DNA of 64,000 nucleotides from Sodalis ligni (GTDB lineage Bacteria; Pseudomonadota; Gammaproteobacteria; Enterobacterales; Enterobacteriaceae): NCBI RefSeq assembly GCF_016865525.2, contig NZ_CP075169.1, positions 1,116,337 to 1,180,336 of the forward strand, read 5' to 3'. Shown piece by piece: positions 1 to 10,109 of this stretch (position 1 is its first letter; each line of letters starts with the position of its first letter). The notes under the pieces were generated by a model. It saw only the letters and a program-made list of their open reading frames with translations, ran no database searches and was not told where the DNA came from. The position numbers and the translations under genes were made by a program.

Positions 1-1544
1 CCCTCGGCCCCGGTATTATATTTTTGTATTTCCTGATTGCCGCTATTAAGCATGACTGTTTGCATCAGGCGCTGTCCCTCTTTATCCAACATCCCGATTG
101 CGCCGCCGGCCAGACCCAGATGGACCGCCGCCGCCTCACGCTTCATTTCCACGTCCAGCATACCGGTGCGATCCTTGCCGCTCTTACAGTTCCAGCAAGG
201 TACAATGCCGATTTCATGAGACAGCAATCCGATACGCATCGCGGCCTTATAGGGCTCGCCGCCGTCGTGATGATGGGCTTTGTCTGCAATAATGGTTTTT
301 AATTGCTTCGCCAGCATGGACACCCGCTCGGCATTTTTCGGATTGTTGGCGAGGTATTGCCCTACCCATCCGCCGGGAGCGGCATCCGGTGAGAGATTCT
401 TGCCCAGCAATTTACGCAATGCGTCCTGATTAATGTTATCAGATATGCCGTGCCCCAATTTCAATGAGCCCAATGCCAGTTCATTAACGCCGAAGTTAAA
501 TGCGGCCACATCAACCGTGATCTTGACCGGCACTAACTCACCGCGGGAATTTCTGATCTTCAAATACAATGGCTTGGCGCTTATGGCGGCCCATGCCGCT
601 ACCTGATCGTTTAATTGGGACTTTTCCGTCAAAGGACCGATGTCAACGGGGGTCAATAAGCTGGTGGAGGTTAACGCCAGCTCAACTTCGTTGACCTCCA
701 GGGCCCGCTTCATTTTTTCCGGTTGCTGGTAGAGGGCGGCGACAACGACTTCCCGGGCCCTGGCCAGCGCCCCCCGGCTGCGTTCTTCGCTATCAGCCTT
801 GAGGTCGTAGGGACTGAGCACCCCATGGCGTATGCCTTCAAACAGGGTGTGCCGGGAATCCCCCTGCGCTACGGAAAACGTCGAGGACCACAGGTTTACC
901 GCATGGACGGTTTCGTCACTGGACTTACTGCAGATCCCTTTATTGTTATAGCCGGCGGCATGAATATCATCGGCGCCCAATTTCATTTGTCCGGCGGGAA
1001 CCAAGGTGCTGAAAAATATTTTATCCTTATAGTTGAACTGGTTTTCAACGGTCTTCCAACAGGCATCATTCAGCAGCTCTTTAATACTTTGCTCAAACTG
1101 ATTTTTAGCCTCTCGTTTTGCTTCATTGCCGTTACAACCGTTTTTATTCTTCACAAAGGCGGCCAAGTTGGCAATTTGGTCTTTTTTAAACGCCAGCATG
1201 GCTGAAACGTCTTTTTTCCCGACCGGGGCCATATCGTATTCAACATTATCCTCATTATCAACCGCTGCCTCACTCTGTTCCCCTTGTGCCGTACCTCTCC
1301 CCTGGCGTAGCGCGCGCAAGCCCGCTTGACGATACAATTTCTGCAATGAATGTATCTGGCCGCGTACGACGGCGGGCTGTCCCTTTACCGGGGAAATTTT
1401 CACCGGGGCAGAGGGTAGGGCCTGATTGATCCGTTGTACAATGCCACGCATAATTTGTGCCATGCGCTGACCCGTGGCCTCCCCGGTTTTTTGCTCCGAG
1501 GCTAATCGTAAGTGTCTGTACAGAGGATGAAGAGGAATCTGCAT
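1..1544 (-). CDS. SopB/IpgD-like phosphoinositide phosphatase, type III effector homologue (partial, C-terminus off the left edge)
   Basis: About 514 residues are visible, open to the window edge; the start is the ATG at 1544, preceded by GGGA. SopB of Salmonella has about 560 residues, so only the last few dozen are missing. The phosphatase signature CX5R is present as CWNCKSGKDRTGMLD, with the first signature cysteine at residue 453, close to its position in SopB. The companion motif FNFGVNELAL lies near residue 345, and an upstream block ADDIHAAGYNNKGICSKSS is also SopB-like. Family members are injected by type III secretion and dephosphorylate host membrane phosphoinositides or inositol phosphates. 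No chaperone gene of the SigE/IpgE type is visible; it may lie beyond the left edge, where the downstream gene would be. In E. coli ldcC occupies this place beside gloA2, so the gene was probably acquired. Family assignment is firm; secretion is inferred. Confidence 0.88.
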   Translation of the reverse strand, partial: MQIPLHPLYRHLRLASEQKTGEATGQRMAQIMRGIVQRINQALPSAPVKISPVKGQPAVVRGQIHSLQKLYRQAGLRALRQGRGTAQGEQSEAAVDNEDNVEYDMAPVGKKDVSAMLAFKKDQIANLAAFVKNKNGCNGNEAKREAKNQFEQSIKELLNDACWKTVENQFNYKDKIFFSTLVPAGQMKLGADDIHAAGYNNKGICSKSSDETVHAVNLWSSTFSVAQGDSRHTLFEGIRHGVLSPYDLKADSEERSRGALARAREVVVAALYQQPEKMKRALEVNEVELALTSTSLLTPVDIGPLTEKSQLNDQVAAWAAISAKPLYLKIRNSRGELVPVKITVDVAAFNFGVNELALGSLKLGHGISDNINQDALRKLLGKNLSPDAAPGGWVGQYLANNPKNAERVSMLAKQLKTIIADKAHHHDGGEPYKAAMRIGLLSHEIGIVPCWNCKSGKDRTGMLDVEMKREAAAVHLGLAGGAIGMLDKEGQRLMQTVMLNSGNQEIQKYNTGAE

Positions 1545-1760
1545 AATTATCCCAGGGTTGAAATATTAAAATAGATACTGTCATTACCCCGGATAATAAG
1601 GCATGTTTGTTTTATTGACTATTTAACATATAGAATATAAGCGTTTTATGTATCTTCCAGATAGCGGAAACGCTGATAATGAGATATGAAGAGGGAATTG
1701 GCGATCTTGGTTAACTACGGGTTGAATAAGCTATTTTATTTGAAATAATCAGGAAGTGAA

Positions 1761-2156
1761 ATGCCGATGCTTAAACTTAACAATGTTCATCATATCGCCA
1801 TTATCGCGGCGGATTATGAGGTGAGTAAGCGTTTTTATTGCGATGTTTTGGGCTTCCAACTGCAAAGCGAGACGTACCGCGCCGAGCGTGCTTCTTGGAA
1901 AGGCGATCTGGCGCTGAACGGCGTTTATCTCATCGAGCTGTTCTCTTTTCCAGACGCGCCCGACCGCCTCAGCCGCCCCGAAGCCCTGGGATTGCGTCAT
2001 TTGGCGTTCAGCGTCGACAATCTGGCGGATGCCGTGACGTCGCTGACAAACGCGGGCGTGGAGGTGGAGCCCATCCGCCGGGATGCCCTGACGGAAAAAC
2101 AGTTTACCTTTTTCAGCGATCCCGATGGATTGCCGCTGGAACTCTATGAAGCCTGA
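1761..2156 (+). CDS. gloA2: VOC family metalloprotein YaeR/GloA2
   Basis: A 131-residue protein of the glyoxalase/vicinal oxygen chelate fold. It begins VHHIAIIAADYEVSKRFYCD and closes FFSDPDGLPLELYEA, the two halves of the beta-alpha-beta-beta-beta module; the histidine of VHHIAII and the glutamate of LPLELYE are the usual metal ligands. The sequence is very close to E. coli YaeR, and as there it sits directly before tilS. Its exact reaction is unknown; E. coli YaeR is called a glyoxalase I homologue on sequence grounds. AGGAAG at 1751 serves either the ATG at 1761 (4-base spacing) or the ATG at 1767 (10-base spacing); the second gives the length seen in E. coli. The stop codon overlaps the likely tilS start region, so the two are probably cotranscribed. 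Confidence 0.9.
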   Translation: MPMLKLNNVHHIAIIAADYEVSKRFYCDVLGFQLQSETYRAERASWKGDLALNGVYLIELFSFPDAPDRLSRPEALGLRHLAFSVDNLADAVTSLTNAGVEVEPIRRDALTEKQFTFFSDPDGLPLELYEA

Positions 2157-3651
2157 GCACTCGACCCGGTTCGCCGCCGTTCATGGTTCCGTTGCGGCCG
2201 ATGATGGACTCGTACCGGCCGATGATGGACTCGTACCGGCCGATAATGGACTCGTACCGGCCGATGATGACTCCGCTCCGGCCGATGATGAACGCTCCAG
2301 CGGCCCTTCGGTTTGTGACCCCGCCGTGACGCTTTTCGGGCATCTTGCCGAAACGCTGGGGTCTCGCAGAAAGCTGCTGGTGGCCTTTAGCGGAGGTTTG
2401 GACTCCACCGTATTATTGGATGCCCTGGTCTTTCTGCGGCAGCGGCAATGGCCTGATTTAACGATTCGCGCAGTCTATATTCATCACGGCCTGAGCGTTC
2501 ACGCCGATGACTGGGCCGCCCATTGCCTTGCCCAGTGCCATAGCCGCGACGTGGGGTTTCAATCCATACCGGTGCTGGTCAACCCCGCATCGGCCGGCCT
2601 GGAAGGGGCGGCGCGCGAAGCGCGCTATCTGGCGCTGCAGCAGGCGCTGCTACCTGGAGAGACACTGGTTACCGCCCAGCATCTGGATGACCAAAGCGAG
2701 ACCTTCCTGTTGGCGTTAAAACGGGGCAGCGGTCCGACGGGACTGTCGGCTATGGCGGCTTCCACGCCCTTTCACGGCCATGAGCTTTTGCGGCCCCTGC
2801 TGGACTGGAGCCGGGGACAGTTGCAGGAATACGCTTTACAGCGTGAGCTGCGCTGGATTGAAGACGACAGCAACCGAGACGAGCGCTTCGACAGGAATTT
2901 TCTTCGCCGGCAAATCCTGCCCCTGCTGACCCGGCGCTGGCCGCATTTCACTCAGGCGGTGGCGCGCAGCGCCCGCCTTTGCGCCGAACAGGAAGCTTTG
3001 CTGGATGAATTGCTGCAGGAAACCCTGGGCCTGTTGACGTCCCCCGACGGTTCGCTTGACCTGGCGCCCATGATGGCCATGAGTGCTTCCCGGCGGGGGG
3101 CGCTATTGCGCCGCTGGCTGGCCGGCGCCGGGGCGCGGATGCCTGCCAAGGACCAGTTGGAGCGCCTTTGGACCGAGGTGGCGCTAAGCCGGTCGGACGC
3201 GGAGCCCCGCTTCCAGCTGGCGGATCGGCAGGTGCGGCGCTTTCGCCAGCGGCTCTATATTTTGCCGTTATGGCCTTCCCTTAAAGAGCTTATCATCCCC
3301 TGGACGGAAACCAGCCGCCCCTTGACGCTGCCCAATGGCCTGGGCTGTTTGCAGCGGGCCCCGTCGGGCGCGGCAGTACGGGCCGCCGGCGAAGATGAAA
3401 AGATTACGGTGAGATTTGCCGCCGCCGGCACGCTGCATATTGTCGGTCGCCGGCATGGACGGCAAATCAAAAAGCTGTGGCAGGAACTGGGCATTGCCCC
3501 CTGGCTGCGGGAGCGAACGCCCATGCTGTTTTATAATGAGGTGTTAATTGCCGCGCCGGGCATATTCACTACCCGCGAAGGGCAGGCACAGGATGACAAA
3601 AGGGTATGGCATATAGAATGGCTGGGCGATAAAAACGGCAACGGGCAGTAA
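2146..3651 (+). CDS. tilS: tRNA(Ile)-lysidine synthase TilS
   Basis: Ligates lysine to C34 of tRNA-Ile(CAU) using ATP, changing its decoding from Met to Ile; essential and cytoplasmic. The PP-loop SGGLDST lies near residue 83, followed by the substrate-binding TilS domain and a C-terminal domain ending near GRQIKKLWQELGIAPWLRERTP. With the ATG at 2146, which overlaps the gloA2 end, the product is 501 residues, against about 430 in E. coli. The excess is an N-terminal stretch of about 60 residues that includes four 21-bp repeats encoding ADDGLVP-like heptads. A GTG at 2326 (VTLFGHL) would give a product of normal length, but no clear ribosome binding site precedes it. The core enzyme looks intact; the true start is open. 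Confidence 0.92.
   Translation: MKPEHSTRFAAVHGSVAADDGLVPADDGLVPADNGLVPADDDSAPADDERSSGPSVCDPAVTLFGHLAETLGSRRKLLVAFSGGLDSTVLLDALVFLRQRQWPDLTIRAVYIHHGLSVHADDWAAHCLAQCHSRDVGFQSIPVLVNPASAGLEGAAREARYLALQQALLPGETLVTAQHLDDQSETFLLALKRGSGPTGLSAMAASTPFHGHELLRPLLDWSRGQLQEYALQRELRWIEDDSNRDERFDRNFLRRQILPLLTRRWPHFTQAVARSARLCAEQEALLDELLQETLGLLTSPDGSLDLAPMMAMSASRRGALLRRWLAGAGARMPAKDQLERLWTEVALSRSDAEPRFQLADRQVRRFRQRLYILPLWPSLKELIIPWTETSRPLTLPNGLGCLQRAPSGAAVRAAGEDEKITVRFAAAGTLHIVGRRHGRQIKKLWQELGIAPWLRERTPMLFYNEVLIAAPGIFTTREGQAQDDKRVWHIEWLGDKNGNGQ
2200..2298 (+). repeat. 21-bp tandem repeat at the 5' end of tilS
   Basis: Four consecutive 21-bp units (2200-2220, 2221-2241, 2242-2262, 2263-2283) and a partial fifth. 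Units 1 and 2 are identical, unit 3 differs by one base, unit 4 is diverged. Because 21 is divisible by three, the repeat keeps the tilS frame and encodes heptads of the type DDGLVPA. It falls in the extra N-terminal segment that other TilS proteins lack. Confidence 0.9.
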
Positions 3652-3663
3652 ATCACTGCCCGT
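3641..3663. terminator. Hairpin between convergent tilS and rof
   Basis: A perfect 9-bp stem (ACGGGCAGT with ACTGCCCGT) and a 5-base loop lie between the two convergent genes. On the minus strand a T5 run follows after a few bases, so it could end rof transcripts; no T tract follows on the plus strand. Terminator function is inferred. Confidence 0.45.
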
Positions 3664-3694
3664 CATAGTACGTATTACGTATGGCGCAAGGCTG

Positions 3695-3952
3695 TTAAAC
3701 GCTTACCACCACCGTGCCGAGTTCCGGATGAGTGAAGCTGGCTATGTGATCCAATCGCAGTTCGTTACTGGTACCCGCATTATCAATAACCAGATACTCC
3801 ACATGCTTTCTTGAGATCATATCACGCGCTACGCCGGTCACGGCATCTCCATTCCGAAGCGTCAGGCTAAGGACCCAATGGCGCTGACAGGCGAGCTCAA
3901 GATTATCGTAATCATCGCAATTAATGGGTTGATATTCTTCATTCGTTGACAT
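3695..3952 (-). CDS. rof: Rho-binding antiterminator Rof (YaeO)
   Basis: An 85-residue cytoplasmic protein nearly collinear with E. coli Rof. The conserved start YQPINCDDYDNLELACQ and the end HPELGTVVVSV are both present, with the Sm-like segment LRLDHIASF. Rof binds the Rho hexamer and blocks its loading on RNA. Gene order tilS-rof is as in E. coli, convergent to tilS. The small gene yaeP, which accompanies rof in E. coli, is not recognisable upstream. Confidence 0.93.
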   Translation of the reverse strand: MSTNEEYQPINCDDYDNLELACQRHWVLSLTLRNGDAVTGVARDMISRKHVEYLVIDNAGTSNELRLDHIASFTHPELGTVVVSV

Positions 3953-4200
3953 AATAGCTCACCTACATGTTACGGCGGCCTAGTACCGCCTATTCCCTGA
4001 GGGCGGAACAAGGGCTCTGCTAAAGAGGTCCCGATCCCGCCACCATCGTTCAACAGTAATTTCCTTATGAGACTATAGCACAGAGCATCCATTTCTCTGT
4101 GATTAAAGGGGCGGCTGAATGCCCCTTTTTGTTGCTTTCCTGGCGATGCCCGGGCATTGTCGGTTACACTGCCGGCCCGGACTCACCCCATGAGGATATA

Positions 4201-4749
4201 ATGGCATTAAAAGCAACCATTCATAAAGCGGCGGTTAATATTGCCGATATGGATCGAAATTATTTCTCGGATGTTAACCTTGTTTTAGCACAACATCCTT
4301 CAGAAACGCCGCAACGCATGATGTTGCGCTTGTTGGCCTGGGTCTATCATGCCGATGACCGCCTGGAGTTTACCAAAGGACTCAGCGCGGAAGATGAACC
4401 GGCGTTATGGCTGCGTAGCGATAGCGGCGAACTGGAATTATGGATTGAATTAGGACTGCCTGATGAAAAAAGGCTGCGCAAAGCCAGCCATCTGGCGCGC
4501 CAGGTAGTGTTGTATGCCTATAACGAACGGGCGGCACGGGTTTGGTGGCAGCAGGCGGAACCCAACCTGTCCCAGCACGGCAATCTCTGCGTACGGTTTG
4601 TCGACGACGGGCAGATGGCACAGCTGGCGGCGCTGGCGGCACGCAATATGTCCCTCCAGGCAACGCTGCAAGACGGGCTGCTGTGGCTCTCAGACCAGCA
4701 GACCAATCTGGAAATCCAATTGCAGACCTGGAAAAGCGCGGCGGAATAA
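4201..4749 (+). CDS. yaeQ: YaeQ family protein
   Basis: 182 residues starting at the ATG at 4201 ([20 protein letters not shown]), with GAGG about 8 bases upstream. An in-frame ATG at 4099 is rejected because the upstream part does not resemble the family. YaeQ has a restriction-endonuclease-like fold with unknown function; the E. coli protein was studied as a multicopy suppressor of rfaH loss. The sequence aligns over its full length ([29 protein letters not shown] near the end). In E. coli it is followed by arfB and nlpE; here neither is seen and an AT-rich toxin-like gene follows. Confidence 0.92.
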   Translation: MALKATIHKAAVNIADMDRNYFSDVNLVLAQHPSETPQRMMLRLLAWVYHADDRLEFTKGLSAEDEPALWLRSDSGELELWIELGLPDEKRLRKASHLARQVVLYAYNERAARVWWQQAEPNLSQHGNLCVRFVDDGQMAQLAALAARNMSLQATLQDGLLWLSDQQTNLEIQLQTWKSAAE

Positions 4750-5045
4750 TGGCAGGTCATCGCGCCGAAGTCCCGATCGTCAGCAAGACCGGGGCCGGTG
4801 CGTCAAGCACATATCATGGCCGGATTAATGACGCAATGACGGTCTAAGCATATGCCGCATGCCTGAGTGCTTATATGATTAAATATTGATTAACTTAAGG
4901 TGGCGTTGACGCACGGCAATGGCAAAAGTTACTGTTCGCTAGCAGATACAATTAAACGGCATTCTCTTTTAAAGGGTAATACCTGGGGTATTTACTCCTC
5001 AGAAAACGTTTATTAAAAACCATACTGGATAAGGATGCCATATTT

Positions 5046-6524
5046 ATGCTTACCGCGGATAAGACTCAATCACCTGCATTAATTTCTGTAAGTAATGATA
5101 GTAAAGAAATTAATGCTAGGTTGCCATTTTTAGAAAAAATAAATTCTATAAAAAATATATCAAATAGCAAAATAATTGCTAATGACACTGCCGTCGACCT
5201 CCCCTTTGACAATGAAGCAACAGCCGGAACCGGTGAAAATACTGCTTCATTCGATAACTCTCCTTCCGCGGGGAGCGCTGGTTCTGGTGGAACACGAGGG
5301 TTCTCATGGGGAGTAAAAATATTCTCTTTATTGACGGCTATTTTCGGCGGGGGGAAGTTTATCCATTATATGCGCAGTGGCGATGGGAAGCCGCACGGTA
5401 AAAAATGGTTTTCCGAATTGCCCCCTGAAGAGTATATGAAGGCGAAAAAAATTAATGCTATTGTTAGAAATAATTCAATAGGTTTGCCGATTTATTCCAC
5501 GCCGCGTAATATGAATATTTCCGAAGCGTTATTAAGGACCCTTATCTCTATCAGGTTTTCGCCGGATATTTACGGCCAAGCGTCGATATTTCCCACGGGG
5601 ATGGGTCATGCCGGACAGGCTATGGGACTTGAAAAAAATAATGATGGCTATGCCTTTGAAGATCCCCGCCTTGATGCACATGCGCTTCGCAAGCAGCCCC
5701 TGGGTCCGGAGGCCGCGATTGAGGGTGGATATTGGATAATGATCAAAAGGACGACAGCAATCAAACCGCTATTGCGTCATTCCAAGCGGAACAAAAGAGA
5801 GGTTATGCAAAATTTTTCGAAATTCAATCTTCCTGCTTGCGTCATTGACAACCATTTCCGAGAATATTGGGTCGATTTATTGACCAATATTGAAAAATAT
5901 TATGGTCTTAACCAAATGCTCACCAAAACAGCCGGAAATCGGGAGCGTTTACAACCCTCTAATCTATTACCCGATGGTGAGATATCTACCGATACATCAT
6001 TGGATGGATATCAAAAAAGTGAAAGGAGCCGATGGCTGCATACTTTCGGTATATCCAATGAGTACTTGTCTGCAAATGCTAATCTGACTATTAATTTTAT
6101 AGATATAATGTTAAGCGATATTATACAGAGAGATTACGGCCTCTCCCTAACTTCACATGATCTTGATAAACTATTAACTATGGATATTATCTATACTAAA
6201 AAAGTTGGGGAATTAGAACCCCATAAATATATTGCTCATGGTGAGTATTCGCTCAGGAAAATCCTTTTACGAGAACCATTTAAAGTTTTATTAAAGCCAA
6301 ATGAATCAGAATATACGCACCTTACTATACTCAGAACTAATATCAAAGAATCTGATAAGAAAGATTTCATATCTTATCTGGAATTTATAGTAAATGGCGA
6401 ACCCTCCAACATAACTGCTGAAATCGAAAGGTTGTTAACTTTTTTTCCTCGGCGGCACTCAAAAATTTTATCGCCGGTCACCTTTCGCTACAGCATAAGG
6501 CCTGGCTGGAATCCGTCATCCTGA
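5046..6524 (+). pseudogene. Toxin-like gene, fragment 1 (N-terminal part)
   Basis: 492 codons. Residues 1-90 are rich in Ser, Asn, Thr and Gly; a hydrophobic stretch GVKIFSLLTAIFGGGKFI follows. The last 26 codons after the T7 tract are out-of-frame: the shifted frame from 6446 reads SSAALKNFIAGHLSLQHKAW and runs without stop into the next fragment, which places the break at 6440-6446. Confidence 0.7.
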
Positions 6525-6538
6525 CACCGAAAATAGAT

Positions 6539-7387
6539 ATGAAGGCATGTGCTATAAAACCTCCGCTCCTCTTGATGGACGCAAAAGATCTTTGGGCCGA
6601 TTTAAAAGCTCTTGAGATTGAAAAGCTGGAGGAACATCTGAGCTATCATCACCTCTTTAGTACTGGTCCCGAAAAATCTGTTCCTGCGGAGCAGGCGTCA
6701 CAGCGTTTGCTGGCCTCCGGCAACGCTTTATCGCTGCTGGCCTTTTTTTTTACCGGCGGGACATCCGCAGGTTGTGCCGCCATGATGTTAAGCAACGTCG
6801 TGACGGGAACCGGTAGCGCATTATATCTCTACCAAGCGGTTAACGCGCAGGACCTGCAAAAACGCAAGGAGGCATGGAAATCGGCAATGCTAGGCATCAT
6901 GATCATCGGCTTGTCCGGTACGACCGATATCTATAGTTTAATAAAAGCCTCAGGCTACAACGGATACAAGCTAATGCATGAGGCGGCGACCCAGTTGCGA
7001 GATGTACTAACGTTATCTGATTCCAACAGTGTCGCTAAGGCTTTTGTCAAAGGGGGGGCTCGCGAGCGGGCAATCATGTTGGTGGAAGCCCTGATTAAGG
7101 AAAACGTCGGTCAGCTGGAAATATTGGGTCAAAACAGCGTCGGGGTAATGTCGAAGGTTTTGCAGATTTGTGGCCGTATAGATGCCCACCAATCCCGGCT
7201 ATTGAGTGAAAAATCTTTTATTGCCGAAATTTTCAGTCAAATAAGAAGTATACATGATAAGGCTTCATTGGCCTCTATCCCAGCCGGCTATGAGCTGATT
7301 ATGCTTGATAACGAAACTAATAAATCAAGCTTGATGCTGCTTTCTCTTGGCAATGACAGATTTGCGGGATTTGATATAAAAGCCTGA
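6539..7387 (+). pseudogene. Toxin-like gene, fragment 2 (hydrophobic segment and first SLG module)
   Basis: 282 codons from an internal methionine; the frame is open back to 6446. It carries the hydrophobic segments ALSLLAFFFTGGTSAGCAAM and SAMLGIMIIGLSGTTDIYSL, separated by a charged turn, a pattern seen in membrane-translocation regions of large toxins. The first module motif MLLSLGNDRFAGFDIK is at its end. One base restored in the A4 run at 7378-7381 continues it into fragment 3. Confidence 0.65.
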
Positions 7388-7425
7388 CTCAACCAGCAAT
7401 ATTTTCTTCTCATAAAGGGTGGCAA

Positions 7426-8346
7426 GTGGTCAGTAGTGATGATTTTATTTTTGACAAAAACAGCGTTATGTTAAACGACGGCAGCACTGCAACTCTATAT
7501 GCTGAAGATTTGCATGGTGCGTCATTGGCAACTCTCGGTGATGATATGACTCGTCATGAAAGTGAACTGGCCACAAAATTACGGCGTTATTGTAATAGAT
7601 TCAAATTTGACGGAAATACAATAAACATGTTTAGCGGGGTCGAACGCTTTGCTTATAACAATGGATTTTATAATATACGCTATCGCGCCTTATTTATTTT
7701 CGATCCTGTTATGGAAAGTCAGACAGACCGACATTATGTTCTGGTAGCTACGCATGCGGAGGTAACGTACATCATAGAACCCAATGCTGAAAAAATTCGT
7801 TATATCAATATTCCCGATATTGAGGATGTAATGATTTTAACAGAAGATAGATGGAGAAAGTGTTTTGAAAAATCAAGATCTAGAGCCTTGATTACTTATA
7901 AGGATTTCCTCACGGAACAAAGTGCCAGAGATTATTATCACAACTTTAATATTAAGGAGGGCTCTGAAAATATATTGCTGTCACCGGCAGGTTTTGTTGA
8001 GTTGGAAGAATCGTCTGCCCCTGTCACGTTTCCATTGTTTTTATCATATTATGAAGGCATGGGGCAACAATTATTGCTGCAGAAGAAAATTCGTAACAGT
8101 ATTATCAAAGATAGGAAATCAAGAAGCAGTTACGAATTCATAATGTCGCTATTAAAAGCAACCGGCACGGTTTCGGCCGGCCGTAAAGACGATTTAGTAA
8201 ACTTCTACCATGAGCATCCGCAGGAAGCGTTGCTCGAGGTTATAGACAGTCCCAAACAAATAAGAACATTTCGCGATATGCTATGTGTGGAACCGGGCAA
8301 ACTGGTTCGCTTTACCAATTTGAATGACAGTTCAGTTTTCATTTGA
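7426..8346 (+). pseudogene. Toxin-like gene, fragment 3
   Basis: 306 codons with a possible GTG start at 7426 after AAGGGTGG, but its frame is open back to 7375 and joins fragment 2. No family recognised. The tail NDSSVFI is out of frame after the T run near 8337; restoring one T gives NDSSVFHLMISLG, the start of the second module. Confidence 0.6.
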
Positions 8347-8873
8347 TGATAAGCCTTGGTAACGGCAGGTTTGCCGGTATGAACAATGATTTACTGGATT
8401 CGACCTTGAGTAGCGAAAAGCGCATTCTTATCGCAGAACAGCTAGGATTATTCCGGGATGATGTTTTATGTTCATTTGATAAACGTAATTCTTTCATCAT
8501 TGAAAAGGGTGATTTGCCGCGTTCATCACCACCACGGAAATGTTTGATGGATATCGCCACAGAAACTATTCATGAGACCATTAGTGAGAAAAGCAGTACT
8601 CATTTTGCTCTGGAATTTTTAGTCGCCGCCCAACAATTGGTTCCTCAGCAGGCTGATGCATTGGAACGATTGGTTATGTTGATAACCGGAAAATTAGATG
8701 GTGAGAAGATATCAATAATAAAATTGAATAAATTTTTAATTATCGATAAATTTATAGATAACAATGCTGAGTTGGAAAATATTGCTGAATGTAAACTCGT
8801 GGTTTTTATACGGAAGATAAACATTTTCATACGATGGTCAGCCTTGGTGACAATCAATTTTAGGAATAAATAA
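8343..8873 (+). pseudogene. Toxin-like gene, fragment 4 (second and third SLG modules)
   Basis: 176 codons from a TTG. It opens with LMISLGNGRFAGMNNDLLD, the second module. After the T5 run at 8803-8807 the shifted frame reads YTEDKHFHTMVSLGDNQF, the third module; another shift at T4 8858-8861 extends it to LGINNHIINNEINRNQK. The module copies resemble each other over about 30 residues. Confidence 0.6.
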
Positions 8874-9022
8874 CCATATAATTAATAATGAAATTAATAG
8901 AAATCAAAAGATAATTTCCTCTCAAGAAATAGGGAAATTATCGCCGGCAAGAGATTCAACAATCAAAATGTCTTCAAGGTCATAGTGGGTGATGTTAATT
9001 TAGAAAAACAAGAATCTCAGCT

Positions 9023-9913
9023 TTGTTAGGTCCGGATGGGCGCATCGAGTATGTTCGTCATGGGTTAAATGATCTGCAAATGGAAATCAAGGCACATGGT
9101 GCTTTGGCCAGCATCAATCACTATGACGCGATAGAACTTGCGGATATTATTGCTGGCATACACCGTTCAATGTACCCGGAGCAATCCCTCAAGCGTCTCG
9201 AACTTATATCATGCTTCGGAGCGTTGGGAGGCAGGCGATCGTCCGCTCAAATCATTTCCGATCGCCTGGGCGCCAACGTTTTAAGCTATAAAGGCATTGT
9301 TACTGACAGTAAATCCCGCAATCGAGGATCGGGGGTTATGTTTGAGCCGCATGTGGGTTTCGGCATTGAAAGATTGCGGGAAGATGAACGTTGGCATCGG
9401 AGAATTCATAATTTTATTGAAAATGTGTTAGGTCTGTTCGGCCATCTGCCGTTTAGGCGCCACGGCAGGGCGATCGGTGAAAATATTCCCTTCGCCATGG
9501 TGGTCATTGATGTCCTGCATTTCCTGCGCAAGGAGATTAGCGCCGAAACGCTTATGCGCCTATATCCCGGCCTGATGTCTGAGAAGTCACTGAGCGAGGC
9601 CGGTTTGCTGGCTAACCCCGTTAGTCAGGAAGAAGCGCTGATAGCCGCCTTGTTGACCATTTTTTATGGTAACAGCAATATCACCAATGCCATGGATGCC
9701 TATATTTTGGCCGGCGAATATCAAAATCAGTCTTCAGGGTCGGTGGTGAGGTACGGTGAAAATTTACTTCAACCGCTATATTGGGAAGATATCGTACCCG
9801 CGCTGGCGACATTCCGGCAATTACCGGCCGTGATTGTTGAAAATGATTTGTTAGGCGGAAGCAATATTTATATTTCCATGAAAATGATGATGATAATCTG
9901 CAGGAATATATGA
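9023..9913 (+). pseudogene. Toxin-like gene, fragment 5 (caspase-like His/Cys segment)
   Basis: 296 codons from a TTG; rejoined upstream through the T3 run at 9022-9024 with KVIVGDVNLEKQESQL. The run RIEYVRHGLNDLQMEIKAHG, then about 40 residues on LELISCFGALGG and LGANVLSYKGIVT, gives a His after a predicted strand and a Cys after another, as in clan CD proteases such as the C80 autoprocessing domain of RTX and clostridial toxins. The match is by motif and spacing only. The last 12 codons after the T3 run at 9873-9875 are out of frame. Confidence 0.55.
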
Positions 9914-10109
9914 TCCGCGTCGGTAGCAAATGCAATAATAGAAAACTATGGCCACTTTTACTCGCGAATTTTTTCAGTGAACAGCCGGGTTCTTTCCCGG
10001 TTATGGCCGGCCTGAAGGAGCAGGATATCTTGAGCATGGGATTCGATTTTACCCATTTTCATTTTACCTGAATTCGTGGTTCAGGAATGATTTCAGCCTG
10101 CAGATAGAT

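Noticed and set aside
723..1205. Plus-strand open frame of 160 codons
   Set aside because: Antisense shadow of the SopB-like coding sequence.
1270..1584. Minus-strand open frame of 104 codons
   Set aside because: It overlaps the N-terminus of the SopB-like gene in another frame and has no recognisable sequence.
4099..4200. Upstream extension of yaeQ
   Set aside because: The 34 extra residues do not resemble YaeQ proteins, and the ATG at 4201 has its own ribosome binding site.
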